A stretch of DNA of 64,000 nt. It comes from Leptodactylus fallax (Eukaryota; Chordata; Amphibia; Anura; Leptodactylidae). Location: positions 372,001-436,000 of the forward strand of contig CAMRHE010000353.1 of the NCBI GenBank assembly GCA_947044405.1, read 5' to 3'. The notes under the pieces were generated by a model. It was not told the DNA's origin. It did no database searches and saw only the letters and a list, made by a program, of their open reading frames with translations. A program made the translations under genes and the position numbers. Positions 24,163 through 34,753 of this stretch are shown here, piece after piece (the stretch's first letter is position 1; every line of letters begins with the position of its first letter).

Positions 24163-25609
24163 TCAGATTTTTAAAATATCCCAAGCATTATTGAGCACTT
24201 TTAAAACTTCTCTATTGGGCCCATCGTATGTTGCTATAATCCGTAAATCATGCTCTTCTTTCTGTTCTCGGGGTTTTAGCAATGAACCTCTATCGGAGGC
24301 TAAAGCTGTTTGATGGGCTTTCCTCAGCACACCATCAGGATATCCCCGCCGTTTAAACCTCCCAAAAAGGTCCCGTGCTTCTGTCTGATAGTCAGTCAAA
24401 AAGGTACAGTTTCTGCGAAGACGCAAAAACTGTCCCTTAGGTACTCCCCGTTTTAAGGGACCCGGATGCCAGCTGTCCCATTTCAATAAGCAATTAGTGG
24501 CTGTCTTTTTACGAAAAATAGTAGTGTTTAGCCTACCCGATTCTGACTACTTGATATTAAGGTCCAGGAAAGTGATGGAATTTTCCTGGATCTCAGAAGT
24601 GAAATAAAGGCCAAGTTCATTCACATTAAGGGCCCGTACAAAGTCCTTAAACTGCTGTTTAGTACCTCCCCAGAACATCAACACATCATCTATAAAGCGA
24701 ACCCAGAATAAAATAAAAGATGACCAAGGTTCCATATTTTCTGAGAAGACCACCACCCTCTCCCACCAGCCCAGATATAAATTTGCGTAAGTAGGCGCAC
24801 ATGGGCTCCCCATTGCCTCGCCTCTGAGCTGGTGGAAGAAGAGGCGGTCAAACAGAAAGGTGTTATGTCTCAGTGTAAAATCCAGAAGGTCGATAATTGA
24901 TTATGCATCCCCATATATGACCCTCTAGTCCTAAGGAAGACCCTACAGCCCCACAGCCCTACACCCCCTATCATGGGGTATGGAGCTGTAGAGGGCCTCC
25001 ATATCCAAACTGGCCAAGTATGAGTCAGCTGGTAACGACAGATCTTTCAATCATCTTAAGACATCTGTAGTATCTTTTACAAAAGAGGGCAAGGATGTAA
25101 CAAAGGGACGCAATATTTCATCAATGTATAGTAAGATGTTCTGGGTGATACTATTTATTCCCGCAACAATGGGTCTCCCATTCAAAGGGGAAAACCCCTT
25201 ATGCACTTTTGGTAAAGCATAGAAGGTAGGTCTTGTTGGATTTTGGGGTAAAAGAAATTTAAACTCCCCCTCACTAATCAAATGTACATTCTTTGCTTTC
25301 AAGAGAATATCTTTTAACTCTGAGAGGTAAATGTTGATAGGATCCTGAGATAGGGGATGTTATGAAATTCTATTATTGAGGATAGCTCTACACATATTGA
25401 TATAATCAATACGGTCCAGAATGACCAGATTACCCCCTTTATCGGATGGCTTCACAATAATAGAGCTGTCATCTTCAAATCCCCTCAGAATTTCCTTTTC
25501 ATCTTGAGACAAATTTGACTTATATCTTGACCCCCTTCCATCAATCTTAGACAGTTGATTAGTAAATCAGACCAGTAAATCCAGAAATCTGTCTTTATCT
25601 GACCACAGT
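24163..25609 (-). pseudogene. PLE reverse transcriptase, broken
   Basis: Successive minus-strand pieces. KFLLPQNPTRPTFYALPKVH and GRPIVAGINSITQNILLYID lie at 25302-25051. MGSPCAPTYANLYLGWWE and FVRFIDDVLMFWGG (catalytic Asp pair) lie at 24813-24640. ITFLDLNIK and a connector with KGQFLRLRRNCTFLTDY (24486-24163) lead to the GIY-YIG part. Frameshifts and stops separate the pieces. The upstream segment KPSDKGGNLVILDRIDYIN lies near 25460-25400. The region between this and the N-terminal block is split by the L2 insertion. Confidence 0.9.
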
Positions 25610-27235
25610 CTGACCTTCACACGGGCCCAGGTGAGGAAGGAGATGAAAAAGATCAAGGCGAGGAAAGCCGCAGGGCCAGATGACATCAGTGCAAGGCTAA
25701 TTAAGACTTGTGGGGACCAGCTGTGTGGTATAATTACATATATGTATAATATGAGCCTGAGGCAGGAAATAGTCCCTGAATTATGGAAATCTTCTTGTGT
25801 GGTACCAGTTCCAAAGAAATCTCACCCTATGGACCTCAACGACTACAGACCTGTAGCACTGACATCCCACTTGATGAAGATCTTAGAGAGATTGGTTCTC
25901 ACACATCTTCGCCCTCTAGTGAGCCCCGCTATGGACCCTCTCCAGTTTGCTTATCGACCGGGCATTGGGGTAGATGATGCCATCATCCACCTTCTGCACA
26001 GGGCTCTGTCTCACCTGGAAAAACCAGGGAACACGGTGAGAATAATGTTCTTTGATTTCTCCAGTGCTTTTAACACCATACAGCCCAGGTTACTGAGAGA
26101 CAAGCTGGGCCTTGCTGGAGTGGACCACCACCTCTCCAACTGGATCCTAGACTACCTCACAAATCGACCTCAATACGTGAGAGCCCAAGACTGTGTGTCA
26201 GGTACCGTGATCTGTAATACGGGGGCACCTCAGGGTACGGTTCTCGCCCCTTTCCTCTTCACACTGTACACTGCTGATTTTAGGTGCAACTCATCCAGCT
26301 GCTACCTACAGAAGTATTCTGACGACTCTGCAATAGTAGGCCTCATCACAGACGATGATGACAAGGAGTACAGAGAACTGAACCGGTTTTTTGTGGACTG
26401 GTGCCACCAGAACCACCTGAAGATTAACACGGGGAAGACCAAGGAGATGGTGGTGGACTTCCGTAAAGGCAGATGCCCTCCAAAACCAGTGGACATCCTG
26501 GGGACGGGCATCAAGATTGTGAACACCTATAAGTACCTGGGTCTGCTCCTTAACAATAAGCTGGACTGGGCAGATCATATGGAGGCCCTGTACAGGAAGG
26601 GCCACAGCAGGCTCTACCTGCTTAGGAAACTGAGAGCCTTTGGAATCCGGGGGGCACTTCTTAGGACTTTCTTCAACTCGGTAGTGGCATCAGCCATCTT
26701 CTTTGGAGTGGCCTGCTGGGGGAGCAGTATATCAACCAGGGACAGAAATAAACTTGACAAGCTGATTAGAAAGGCCAGCTCTGTCCTGGGGAGCCCACTG
26801 GACCCAGTGCAGGTGGTGGGTGACAGAAGGATACTGTCCGTGGTGAGCTCCATGCGGGAGAATAACTCCCATCCCATGCATGAGACTGTGATTGCGCTGG
26901 GCAGTACTGTCAGTGACCGACTGCTCCACCCTAGGTGTGAGAAGGAGCGCTATCGGAAGTCTTTCCTCCCCACCGCGGTTAGGCTGTACAACCAACACCG
27001 ACCTAAGCGGAGATCATTACATACAGAGAACTGAAATATCTCTCTGCCTGTTAAATCCCCCCCCCCTCTGCTACGTCCTATCTGTCTGTCTGCTATTAAT
27101 GTAATGCCTCTCACCTTGGAACATTCCTGTACATGTTGTATTTGTATTTGTATCTGCTTATCTTATCTTTGCGGCTGTAACACACTGAATTTCCCCACTG
27201 TGGGACTATTAAAGGACTATTATTATTATTATTAA
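25610..27235 (+). mobile_element. L2-clade LINE, 5'-truncated
   Basis: The 3' part of an L2-type (Maui-like) LINE in + orientation inside the minus-strand PLE. It starts within the RT region (TRAQVRKEMKKI) and ends with CACACTGAATTTCCCCACTG followed by an (ATT)n tail, the typical L2 3' end. No target duplication was found. The endonuclease part is missing. Confidence 0.9.
25631..27034 (+). CDS. L2 reverse transcriptase, open but 5'-truncated
   Basis: A 467-codon uninterrupted frame. In order: KARKAAGPDDISARLIKTCG, VPVPKKSHPMDLNDYRPVAL, LQFAYRPGIGVDDAI, motif A IMFFDFSSAFNTIQP, motif B NTGAPQGTVLAPFLFTLY, motif C QKYSDDSAIVG (catalytic Asp pair, Ser replacing the common Ala), LKINTGKTKEMVVDFRK, and YKYLGLLLNNKLDW. 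The C-terminal part has RLYLLRKLRAFG and CEKERYRKSFLP. The first Met is internal to the original protein; the endonuclease half is absent. The lack of stops suggests a fairly recent insertion. Confidence 0.93.
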   Translation: MRKEMKKIKARKAAGPDDISARLIKTCGDQLCGIITYMYNMSLRQEIVPELWKSSCVVPVPKKSHPMDLNDYRPVALTSHLMKILERLVLTHLRPLVSPAMDPLQFAYRPGIGVDDAIIHLLHRALSHLEKPGNTVRIMFFDFSSAFNTIQPRLLRDKLGLAGVDHHLSNWILDYLTNRPQYVRAQDCVSGTVICNTGAPQGTVLAPFLFTLYTADFRCNSSSCYLQKYSDDSAIVGLITDDDDKEYRELNRFFVDWCHQNHLKINTGKTKEMVVDFRKGRCPPKPVDILGTGIKIVNTYKYLGLLLNNKLDWADHMEALYRKGHSRLYLLRKLRAFGIRGALLRTFFNSVVASAIFFGVACWGSSISTRDRNKLDKLIRKASSVLGSPLDPVQVVGDRRILSVVSSMRENNSHPMHETVIALGSTVSDRLLHPRCEKERYRKSFLPTAVRLYNQHRPKRRSLHTEN

Positions 27236-27619
27236 CTACTTGTAAGAATGCATCAATAACAGTGTCATCCGACATTCGTGGAAACTTTTTTGAGGGAAGA
27301 TGTAAATTAGTGAAGGGACCATCCCCCAAACCCCGTTGGCCCTCCTCCCAAAGGCCCCCTAAAATATGCAAGGAGGGGAGGTCCTCTTACCCAATGTATT
27401 GTCACAATTTCTTTTATCGGAGATTTTAAAGTACTTTCGCCACTCTAGTTTTCTACAAAATAAATTTAAATCTTTGATCCAGGTAAACAGATCAAAAGAA
27501 GGGGTAGGAACAAATGGCAACCCTTTTTTAAGAATGTTCTCTTCTGTCATCGTCAAACTCCTAGAGGAGAGGTTTATAATTTGCATCTCATCCTCACTGG
27601 AGATACCTCGGGCTATCAC
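27236..27619 (-). pseudogene. PLE N-terminal region
   Basis: A minus-strand frame with SLTMTEENILKKGLPFVPTP and SFDLFTWIKDLNLFCRKLEW, the conserved N-terminal block of Penelope-like proteins (LxxGLxFVPTP...D). It continues towards the L2 insertion as FTNLHLPSKKFPRMSDDTVI. It is separated from the RT part by the L2 element. Confidence 0.82.
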
Positions 27620-27727
27620 TTTCTGGTTCGTAATAGGTAATCCGAAATCGGGGGTCCTTGTGGTAAAAAACCACCCCTACCAGGGTTTGTTCTACCCCTA
27701 CTTCGTCCCTGTCTTGGACTCCCAGAA

Positions 27728-28615
27728 ATCAGCCTCCTGTATCAGTTGTGCATGTGATCGCACAGCGATTGGCTGTTTGCTGTTGATGGAGGCGGGGTTT
27801 CTGCCTTAAAAGTTTGACTCTCACTTCCTCTTGCCATATATCAGTGCCAGCAAGGGGGAGGCGGTAGCTTTTGCTGAGCAAACAAACAACAAATATTGAC
27901 TTAGCTTCCAGTCCTAGATCCCTTTTGTTATAGTAAATATCAGTGCTGAGGGGGGAGGCGGGAGCTTTTGCTGGACAAACAAATAACAAATATTGACTTA
28001 GCTTCCAATTTTAAATCCTCTTTGTTATAGCAAGCACCTTCTGTGAATTACTAATGGTTTAAAGGGGGAGGCAGGAAGTTCTGTTGGGTGTATAAACAAA
28101 TACTAAGCTTAAGATCCTCTTCTCTGCAGAAAAGCACCTCTGATGAAAAACTAGTAATATGAGAGTTTAGAAACGCGTCAGGTGTTATTATATAGGTGTT
28201 AGTGTATGATTAGGAGCAGGTAGTCATATTGGGCTTTGTACTGAAACACTGTTAGAAAGCCAGCAAACATTTGGTTCTGGTTTTAGATTGATATGTATTT
28301 CTTTTGGGTGCATTTAACACTGGCAAGCAGTGCAAGTAGATAAAAACGTTGCTGCTGGTGATGAATGGCGAGTAAACTTGCAGTACCGCCATTTATGTTG
28401 TTTTGCTAAGAGATAATGCACTACTGATACTGTGAATTATTATATCCTGATGTGGTAGTGGCTTTATCCTGGATCCTGTGGTTTGTGTGGTTTTTCTGTT
28501 GTTCTGTCCTATGGGTGGATTCCCTTTTTATTCAGATTATTTAATAAAGTTTATATTTTAAATACGTCCCTTTTGGTAGGTTGCGACTCACCTGCGATTA
28601 TTTTTTTAAATTATT
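27728..28615 (+). repeat. right pLTR of the Penelope-like element
   Basis: An inverted copy of 20800-21583. It is longer because a roughly 100 bp unit (AGCTTTTGCTG through TTGACTTAGCTTCCA) is present twice (about 27869-27912 and 27961-28010 mark the two copies). The outer end is CCTTTTGGTAGGTTGCGACT; a further 45 bp tail absent from the left end precedes the target duplication. Confidence 0.9.
28135..28184 (+). ncRNA. hammerhead ribozyme motif, type I (right pLTR)
   Basis: Identical at all 50 positions to the left copy, but on the + strand. CACCT (28135-28139), CTGATGA (28140-28146), helix II strands AAACT and AGTTT (28148-28152, 28164-28168), GAAA (28170-28173), palindromic ACGCGT (28173-28178), predicted cleavage after C28179, AGGTG (28180-28184). 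It is antisense to the PLE coding strand but in the sense of the MOB4 transcript. Confidence 0.78.
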
Positions 28616-28658
28616 TATTGGGTACGTAAAACCCCCTTTTTCTTCTCTTTAGTTGATT

Positions 28659-28770
28659 CAAATGGTGGTCACACAAAATATTAATTTGGATTTTTCTTTT
28701 GTTCACTAACTTTTCATTTTGTTAATTGACAAAAATAAACTATTAACACTTTTATTTTTGAAAACATTCA
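28659..28770 (+). mobile_element. old Tc1-like transposon, right end
   Basis: Continuation of the element at 19985-20789 after the PLE target duplication. ATTTTGTTAATTGAC (28717-28731), followed by AACACTTTTATTTTTG, is the inverted counterpart of the left terminal region near 20010-20035. Confidence 0.65.
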
Positions 28771-29774
28771 TACTTTGCAGCATTTTTTCCCATCCCTACC
28801 TACAACTATTGTACAGTACTGTATACTACATCGTACATACTGATGTAGCAAGAGTTAGCAAAGAAAAAAAAAAATTTTGTATTGTCAATTTTTTTTTTTT
28901 TTTGGCATGGAGGGTTTCTTTAATAGCAGATATACCCATGTAGCAGAGTTATCCCAAAACTTCTACAACTGGATAAACTTTTGCAGCATGATATCTTGTC
29001 AAAGAATACCACAAAAACAATGAAGTCATTGGAAAAACATTGTTCTGTCTTCTTACACGTTCTTGCAGTGTGCAGTCTGATATACAACATAAACCTTCTC
29101 TGTTTTTTCTGTAGTCTATTTATTGGTCAACAGGTTGTAGATATGGTAATGTGATGATGATAATGATACTGGTAAAACTATAAAAATACAAATAGTACAG
29201 GTAAAAGTATTGAGCATGAATCACACGGCCATGACACTTAAAATCAACAGTGAAAATCACATGGTAAGATGGCAGCCTATACATATACACACACATAAAT
29301 AACAGTAATAACTTCCTGAATAAGCTATACATGGCTCACTAACAGTTCTGAACAATACATACATTAACATAGAAATAAGAGAATTCCTACCAGATATGCT
29401 TGCACAGGATTAATGGAGTTTAAGTGTGGAGTAGTGCAAGAGATGGCATCCCAATGTCTTGTGGGCAGGTTGCTTACTACCAGAATGCAATTGTGGCTCC
29501 CATAATGCAATAGCTTCACAAGAGGAATTCAACAGGTAATGTAACTAAAGGACCACTACATGGTGCTATAACCTAATTAGAATAAACATTAACACATGTA
29601 TGTAAAATGAGATGACAACACTTTTAGCAACAGATTCTGATGCATTGGGCAGAACAAACATTTTTCAATGACTTTTTTCATTTTTTTTTGTCTTGTGTAA
29701 CAAGATATCACAGTGCAGCAGCTTAACCAGTTGCAGAAGTTCGGGTTAACGCTGCTACATCAATATATATGCTA
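28771..29774. other. intron sequence, nothing recognised
   Basis: AT-rich, about 1 kb. No coding frame, repeat end or microsatellite worth naming was recognised. Confidence 0.45.
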
Positions 29775-30668
29775 TTAAAGAAACCCTCCACTCAAAAAAA
29801 TACATAAATAAAATTTACAATGCATAGCCAGTGTACAGTAAATCTACATGGGGCCCTCCTTTGCAATTCTGTTACCTCTGTTTGCATACCACAAAATGTA
29901 CCCCCAGAAATGTCTTGAAAAACATACTATGCAGAGTCTAAAACTTTTATGTTTATTTTTTGACATGCAATAGGATTACATAATTCAGCAAAAATGTGTA
30001 GTTACCCATATCCCTGAGGCAGTCATGTGACTGCCCCAGGGACATTTTCTGATTATCCGGTGATGATCCGTTTCTCAGTTTCCGGAAACGTAACGTCACG
30101 AATACTCCCCTCCACCCCATCATACTTACCTCTCCAATCCAGACTTCCTCCTGCGGGGAACGGTGGCTCCTCCTTCTGTGACGTCTGCCCGCGTGTGCGT
30201 AAAAGAGCCGAAGGAGCCGCCTGCGCAGTATTGATGGAGTGAAGGCTATAGCACAGTGCTGGGACTGCTGCGCAGGTGCTGGCAGAATCAAAGAGCAGGA
30301 AGAGCCGTTCCCCGCAGAAGGAAGTCTGAACAGAAAGAAGACAGGTAAGTATAATGGGGTAGGGGGGTGGGCTGAGTTAATTGGGAAGGGCTAGTAGTGG
30401 GCAGGATAGCTAGGGAGACAGGGAGAGGGTGTTAGAGGGGGAGGAGTGGAGAGGAATATAGTGTGAGAGCCTACAAGTACCATAATGCATTGCATTAGCT
30501 AAGGCAGCAGGAAGCTACACCATGTACAGTAAACAAATGCAGAAGATGCCAGGCGCTCCCAGAGAAACCCAGAAATCACTCAAAACACAGATAAAGGTAT
30601 TTGGGTGCACTTATTAATCCATTAATAGCACTAACAGACTTTTTTTTTTGCCCGGAGAACCCCTTTAA
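29775..30668. mobile_element. TTAA MITE with inner hairpin
   Basis: The right end read inward is TTAAAGGGGTTCTCCGGGCA; the left end is TTAAAGAAACCCTCCACTC, an imperfect inverted repeat including TTAA. The interior has a foldback (CTCCTGCGGGGAACGGTGGC near 30150 and AGAGCCGTTCCCCGCAG near 30302). The right half recurs at 33900-34757. Non-coding. Confidence 0.7.
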
Positions 30669-31339
30669 GTTGACCAACACAAATCTAATGTGGATCGTGA
30701 ACTTAGATGGTCACTAACTTTTCTGACAACTTAATCTCATTTCAAAGAGCATGTGAATCTGTACCAAAATGTAATGCACTTTAAATAAAAATGTTGCTGC
30801 TTTCTGCCTGAAAAACCTCTAAAGTTCCTGACAATCTCCTTTTATAGCTAATTTGCAGTTCACTCACTGCAAATTAGTTCCGTTCCGTTCATAGATACAA
30901 AATATGTGTACTCTCCAAACTAGACACTAAAAACACACTTTATTAAGCTACATTAAAAACTGGCTTAACAGTCAACAAAATTATTCCATATAAAATTAGT
31001 ATGACCAATTGTGTTGGTCTACTGCTGTTTACAGGCTTCAGATGGTGATATTCCTCTATAATCCTATAGATAAATAACTTCTCCACCCAGCTATTTAAAT
31101 ATATGGGAAGGGTCAATGGCATACTAAATGGGGCATATGATATGGGAGAATGTGAATAAATAGAAAATCAATATCCACGGATAGCAGGAAACATTGTTGC
31201 ACCTCTCCGTTATAAAACCATTCTCATCTAATTTACCGCCTCACAATTAGATAAAATGGGCAAGGGAGATTTTTTTCATTAAGCCCCCATGGCTTCATTG
31301 TTTGAAAGTAAATATTCAGTGTGCATCTCACTGTAATAC
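30669..31339. other. intron sequence, nothing recognised
   Basis: About 670 bp of AT-rich sequence without recognised features. Confidence 0.45.
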
Positions 31340-31800
31340 TTAAAGGGGTTGTCCGGGATAATACAAAATTTTAACATTAAACTAAACACCCCCCGCCCAT
31401 CTACTTTTATAAATTACTTTAATTAGCAAAAATTCATACTTAACATTATCGCTGGGGCTGTCACATCTTCATAGTATCCTGTGACGATGCATTTCTCTGC
31501 TTCCGGAGACGGCGATCACATACTATATCCCCCCTCTTTCGCCTCCCCTTTCTTCCCGTCCCCTCACTTCCCATCCCCTTCTCTCACTACACCCCTCCCC
31601 GTCTTACTTACCTTCCGTCTTGCCGCCTCGTCTCATGTGACGTGCGTGCGCAACTCTAGCATGCTCTATAAACTTCCCGAGCGATTGAGTGCTATTGCGC
31701 ATGCGCGAGTTGCCTAGCAACATCATGAAGATGTCTCCTGGCCCGTGCATGCACAATAGTCCGCAATATGAGTCGAGGGATACAGGGTCCTTTGGTTTCT
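31340..31800 (+). mobile_element. left half of a TTAA MITE
   Basis: Begins TTAAAGGGGTTGTCCGGGAT, the same type of end as the 29775-30668 element, followed by a C-rich segment and a GC-rich segment (TGCGCATGCGCGAG). It runs into a G-rich minisatellite, and no right end is seen. Confidence 0.6.
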
Positions 31801-31804
31801 GCTG

Positions 31805-32290
31805 GCACATAAAGGAGGGCAGGGATCCTTGTGGTGCTGCTGGCGGGGGGGGGGGATCTATGGGGGGAGAAGGGGTTCATGGGGATGCTTCTGGCATCTA
31901 AATGGGGGTCCGTGGGGTGCTAATGGCTTCTAAAGGGGAAGCAGCGGTCCCTGAGGTGCTGCTGGCATCTGAGGAGGAGCAGGGGGTCCTTTGGGAGCTT
32001 CTTGCATCTAAGGGGGGGGGGGGGCAGGGATCCATGGGATGCTTCTGGCATCTAAAGGGGGGGCAGTGATCCGTGGGGTGTTGCTGGCATCTAAGGGGGG
32101 CAGGGATCCATGGGGTACTGCTGGCATCTAAGGGGGGCAGGGATCCGTGGGGTGCTTCCGGTATCTAAGGGGGGGGGGGCAGGAGTCCCTGGGGTGCTTC
32201 TGGCATCTAAGGGGGGGGGGCGGGGTCCCTGGGGTGCTTCTGGCATCTAAGGGGGGCAGAGTATGTGTGGGGTTCCTGGGGTATTGCTTG
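31805..32290 (+). repeat. G-rich minisatellite, about 48-56 bp unit
   Basis: Roughly ten units of the pattern GGCATCTAAGGGGGGCAGGG then ATCCATGGGGTGCTGCT, with G-runs of 5 to 13. Units differ by substitutions and G-run length. The strong G asymmetry on the + strand makes quadruplex formation possible. Reading frames across it are artefacts. Confidence 0.85.
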
Positions 32291-32720
32291 GGTAAGAGGG
32301 GGTTCTGGAGGTGGTCCTTGGGTGCTGTCACCTGTGTATATGTTTGGGGGTCACTGAGTTGCTACCTGTATGTGAGGAGGTGCCTGTCCCTTGGGTACTT
32401 CCACCTGTGTGCATATGGCAGATGGTCCGAGGGGTGCTACCGTGTGGTGTGCAGGTCACTGGGGGTACTACCTTCATGTAAGTGGGGGTTCCCTCGGCGC
32501 TGCCTGTGTGTGTGCGGGGGTTACTGGTGGTGGTCCCTGGGGTGCTGCCTGTGTATAGAACGGGTCGGGCCCCTGGGATCTTGCCACCTATGCATTGGGA
32601 GGAGGGGTGCTGCCCCCTGTCTGCTGTGGGGTTGGGAGGGGGGCTCCAGTCCCTGGGGCACTGCCGCCTTTATGCTGTTGTGATCTGGACATTGGGGGAC
32701 TGCTGCCTATTTGTTGTGCG
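32291..32720 (+). repeat. degenerate G/T-rich tandem repeat
   Basis: The continuation of the minisatellite with longer, poorly conserved units (GGGTGCTRCCTGTGTRTG-like motifs every 55-70 bp). A 178-codon frame across it has low-complexity Gly/Cys/Leu composition and is not considered a gene. Confidence 0.55.
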
Positions 32721-32739
32721 GGGCTTATTGTTAGACATA

Positions 32740-33010
32740 GACCGTATGCAGACTTTCACAGAAAGTACCGAGACCATGAACCTACCTATGGTAACTACAG
32801 AGGTACACAGACACCATGAACCTACCTGCCGCGACTCCATTCTAGTCAGTTCTGTAGTGAGACAGCTAGAATGGAGGTGCTGTAAGGAGGACCTACCTAT
32901 AGTAAATACAAAATACACAGAGACCATGAACCTACCTGCAGCAACTCCATTCTAGTCAGTACAGTACTGAGACAGCTAGAATGGAGTTGTATGGAGGACC
33001 TAACTATAGT
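32740..33010. repeat. 110 bp tandem repeat with hairpin
   Basis: CTCCATTCTAGTCAGT recurs at 32835 and 32945 (period 110). Each unit holds an inverted repeat (CTCCATTCTAG ... CTAGAATGGAG) able to form a stem of 11 bp, and ACCATGAACCTACCT occurs three times. Non-coding; function unknown. Confidence 0.7.
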
Positions 33011-33065
33011 CACTATATACTCATAAATCAGGCGCGCAGCAATATGTCTGAATTTAGATCTATGT

Positions 33066-33325
33066 CAGCCTGTGTCAGCTAGCACTGCAGCCTTGCAGCT
33101 CTGGAGTCCTGGGTTTGAATCCTGCCAGGGATAACATCTGCAAGGAGTTTGTATGTTCTCCCCGTGTTTGCGTGGGTTTCCTCCGGGTACTCCAGTTTCC
33201 TCCCACACTCCAAAGACATACTGATAGGGAATGTAGATTGTGAGCCCTATATGGCACAGTGACTGTCAATGTCTGTAAAGCTCTGTGGAATATGATGGCG
33301 CTATAGAAGTAAGCATAAAAAATAA
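33066..33325 (+). mobile_element. tRNA-derived SINE
   Basis: The head contains AGCACTGCAGCCTTGCAGC and a box B-like GGGTTTGAATCC (33111-33122). The body has GTATGTTCTCCCCGTGTTTG and CGTGGGTTTCCTCCGGGTAC, a core shared by vertebrate V-type SINEs. The tail has AGCTCTGTGGAATATGATGG, then CGCTATAGAAGTAAG and an A-rich end. The box A region is shortened. Such SINEs are transcribed by RNA polymerase III and moved by LINE enzymes. Confidence 0.8.
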
Positions 33326-33331
33326 ATGAAT

Positions 33332-33890
33332 TGTCATAGATGTGCTGTCCAGTGTCAGAAAGCTTGCTCTCAAGTCGCAGGTCATGGGTCTTGCAACAGG
33401 ATAATGACCCAAAACACACAGCTAAAAACACCCAAGAATGTCAAAGAGGAAAACATTGGACTATTCTGAAGTGGCCTTCTATGAGCCCTGACCTAAATCC
33501 TATTGAGCATCTTTGGAAGGAGCTGAAACATGCCGTCTGGAAAAGGCACCCTTGAAACCCGAGACAACTGGAGCAGTTTGCTCATGAGGAGTGGGCCAAA
33601 ATACCTGTTGAGAGGTGCAGTGATCGTTTGATTGCAGTGATTTGCCTCAAAAGGTTGTGCAACAAAATATTAAGTTAAGGGTACCATCATTTCTGTCCAG
33701 GCCTGTTTTTTTCTTTTTTTAAAAATTCTGTTGAAGCATGGTTGAAAAGCAATGTCTGACTTTCATTTGTTCATTTTCATAGAATTTTTATACATTATTA
33801 CTTTTGTCAGATTCAAGTTATTTCTGTGACCAGTGTGGGTTTTTCTTTCATTAACCAAGTGGTACCAACAATTTTGTCCACATGTGTATA
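33332..33890 (+). pseudogene. Tc1-like transposon, 3' half (second family)
   Basis: The reading frame contains [20 protein letters not shown] and [20 protein letters not shown], the second Asp and the Glu of a DD34E transposase. A stop at about 33554 is followed by QLEQFAHEEWAKIPVERC. The terminal part has ACCAACAATTTTGTCCAC and ends near 33880. It is clearly diverged from the three 1.64 kb Tc1 copies. The 5' half is replaced by the SINE and its flank. Confidence 0.85.
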
Positions 33891-34288
33891 TAGAATTTTT
33901 ATGTAGATCTGTCCTTGCAGCTGATACAAGGAGTCTAAAGATGGCTGCTGAGGGTGTAGTGGGCGGGCTAGCTAGGGAAAAAGGAAGAGGGGAGTGTGTG
34001 AGAAAGGGACGGGGTCAGTGAGTGTGAGTGTGAGATGTGGTTTCTCAGATCTAGGATTCTAATGCTGGCTGCTGAGGGTCTAATGGGCGGACTAGCTAAG
34101 GAAACAGAGAGGGGGAGTGTGTGAGAAAGAGAGGGGGTAGGCGGTGGAGAGGGAGGAGAAGTAAGGGATCATGGAACTTGTAGTAAAGACAAAAAGGAAG
34201 TTAGGTATGTAAACAAATGCTGAAGATGGAATGAGCTCACCGAGAACCACAGAAATCACTCAAATAAAAACACTGCTAAAGGTATTTG

Positions 34289-34687
34289 GTAGTAGTATGA
34301 TGTTGTACCGTGTTAGCCATTGAAAGTAGTGGAAGAGTGAAGAAATCAGGCGATACCTTTTAGAGGCTAACTGAGTATATTTATAAGTAAGCTTTCAGGA
34401 GTGCTCGCTCCCTTCATCAGACATGGTGTGATACAAGAACTGAAAATTAACAGATTTTTATACACATGGTTTTCAAAGCATTTTAGAGTCCTTAAAAAAA
34501 ATTGCAATCTAAGTAGAGAAGTTATTTACAACAGGTCAAAAAAAACAGTCTGGAAACTTGTGGTGCGTGATGGAGGGATCAGTAATTCTTGCTGTTATCT
34601 GTTTGCTATCAGGAGGTGATTTGTGTCCCTCACAGTTCATGCATAGTTTGATTTGAAGCTGGCATGAATATTGAGTTCATTTTTTGA
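34289..34687. mobile_element. PLE-end-like insertion in the MITE
   Basis: About 400 bp beginning GTAGTAGTATGATGTTGTAC, then CGTGTTAGCCATTG. The same sequence appears as a foldback at 11048-11185. It contains AAGCTTTC and TTCATCAG boxes arranged as in Penelope pLTRs. No reading frame is convincing. The superfamily assignment is an inference. Confidence 0.45.
34391..34427 (-). ncRNA. hammerhead-like motif, degenerate
   Basis: On the minus strand: ATGT, CTGATGA, helix II GGGAG...CTCC, GAAA, then GCTTAC. Both core boxes and helix II are good. However, I could not find a helix I partner downstream or a clear UH cleavage site, so this is probably a relic of a pLTR ribozyme or a chance resemblance. 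Confidence 0.35.
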
Positions 34688-34753
34688 CCCATTAATAGCA
34701 CTAAGAGACCTTTTTTGAAAAATGATTTTTTTTTTTTTGCCCGGAAATCCCCT

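Noticed and set aside
27729..27989. An 86-codon minus frame as a possible PLE gene
   Set aside because: It lies entirely within the right pLTR and is broken in the left copy.
32147..32955. Frames of 157-178 codons with Gly/Cys-rich sequence
   Set aside because: They lie in a degenerate G-rich tandem repeat and resemble no protein.
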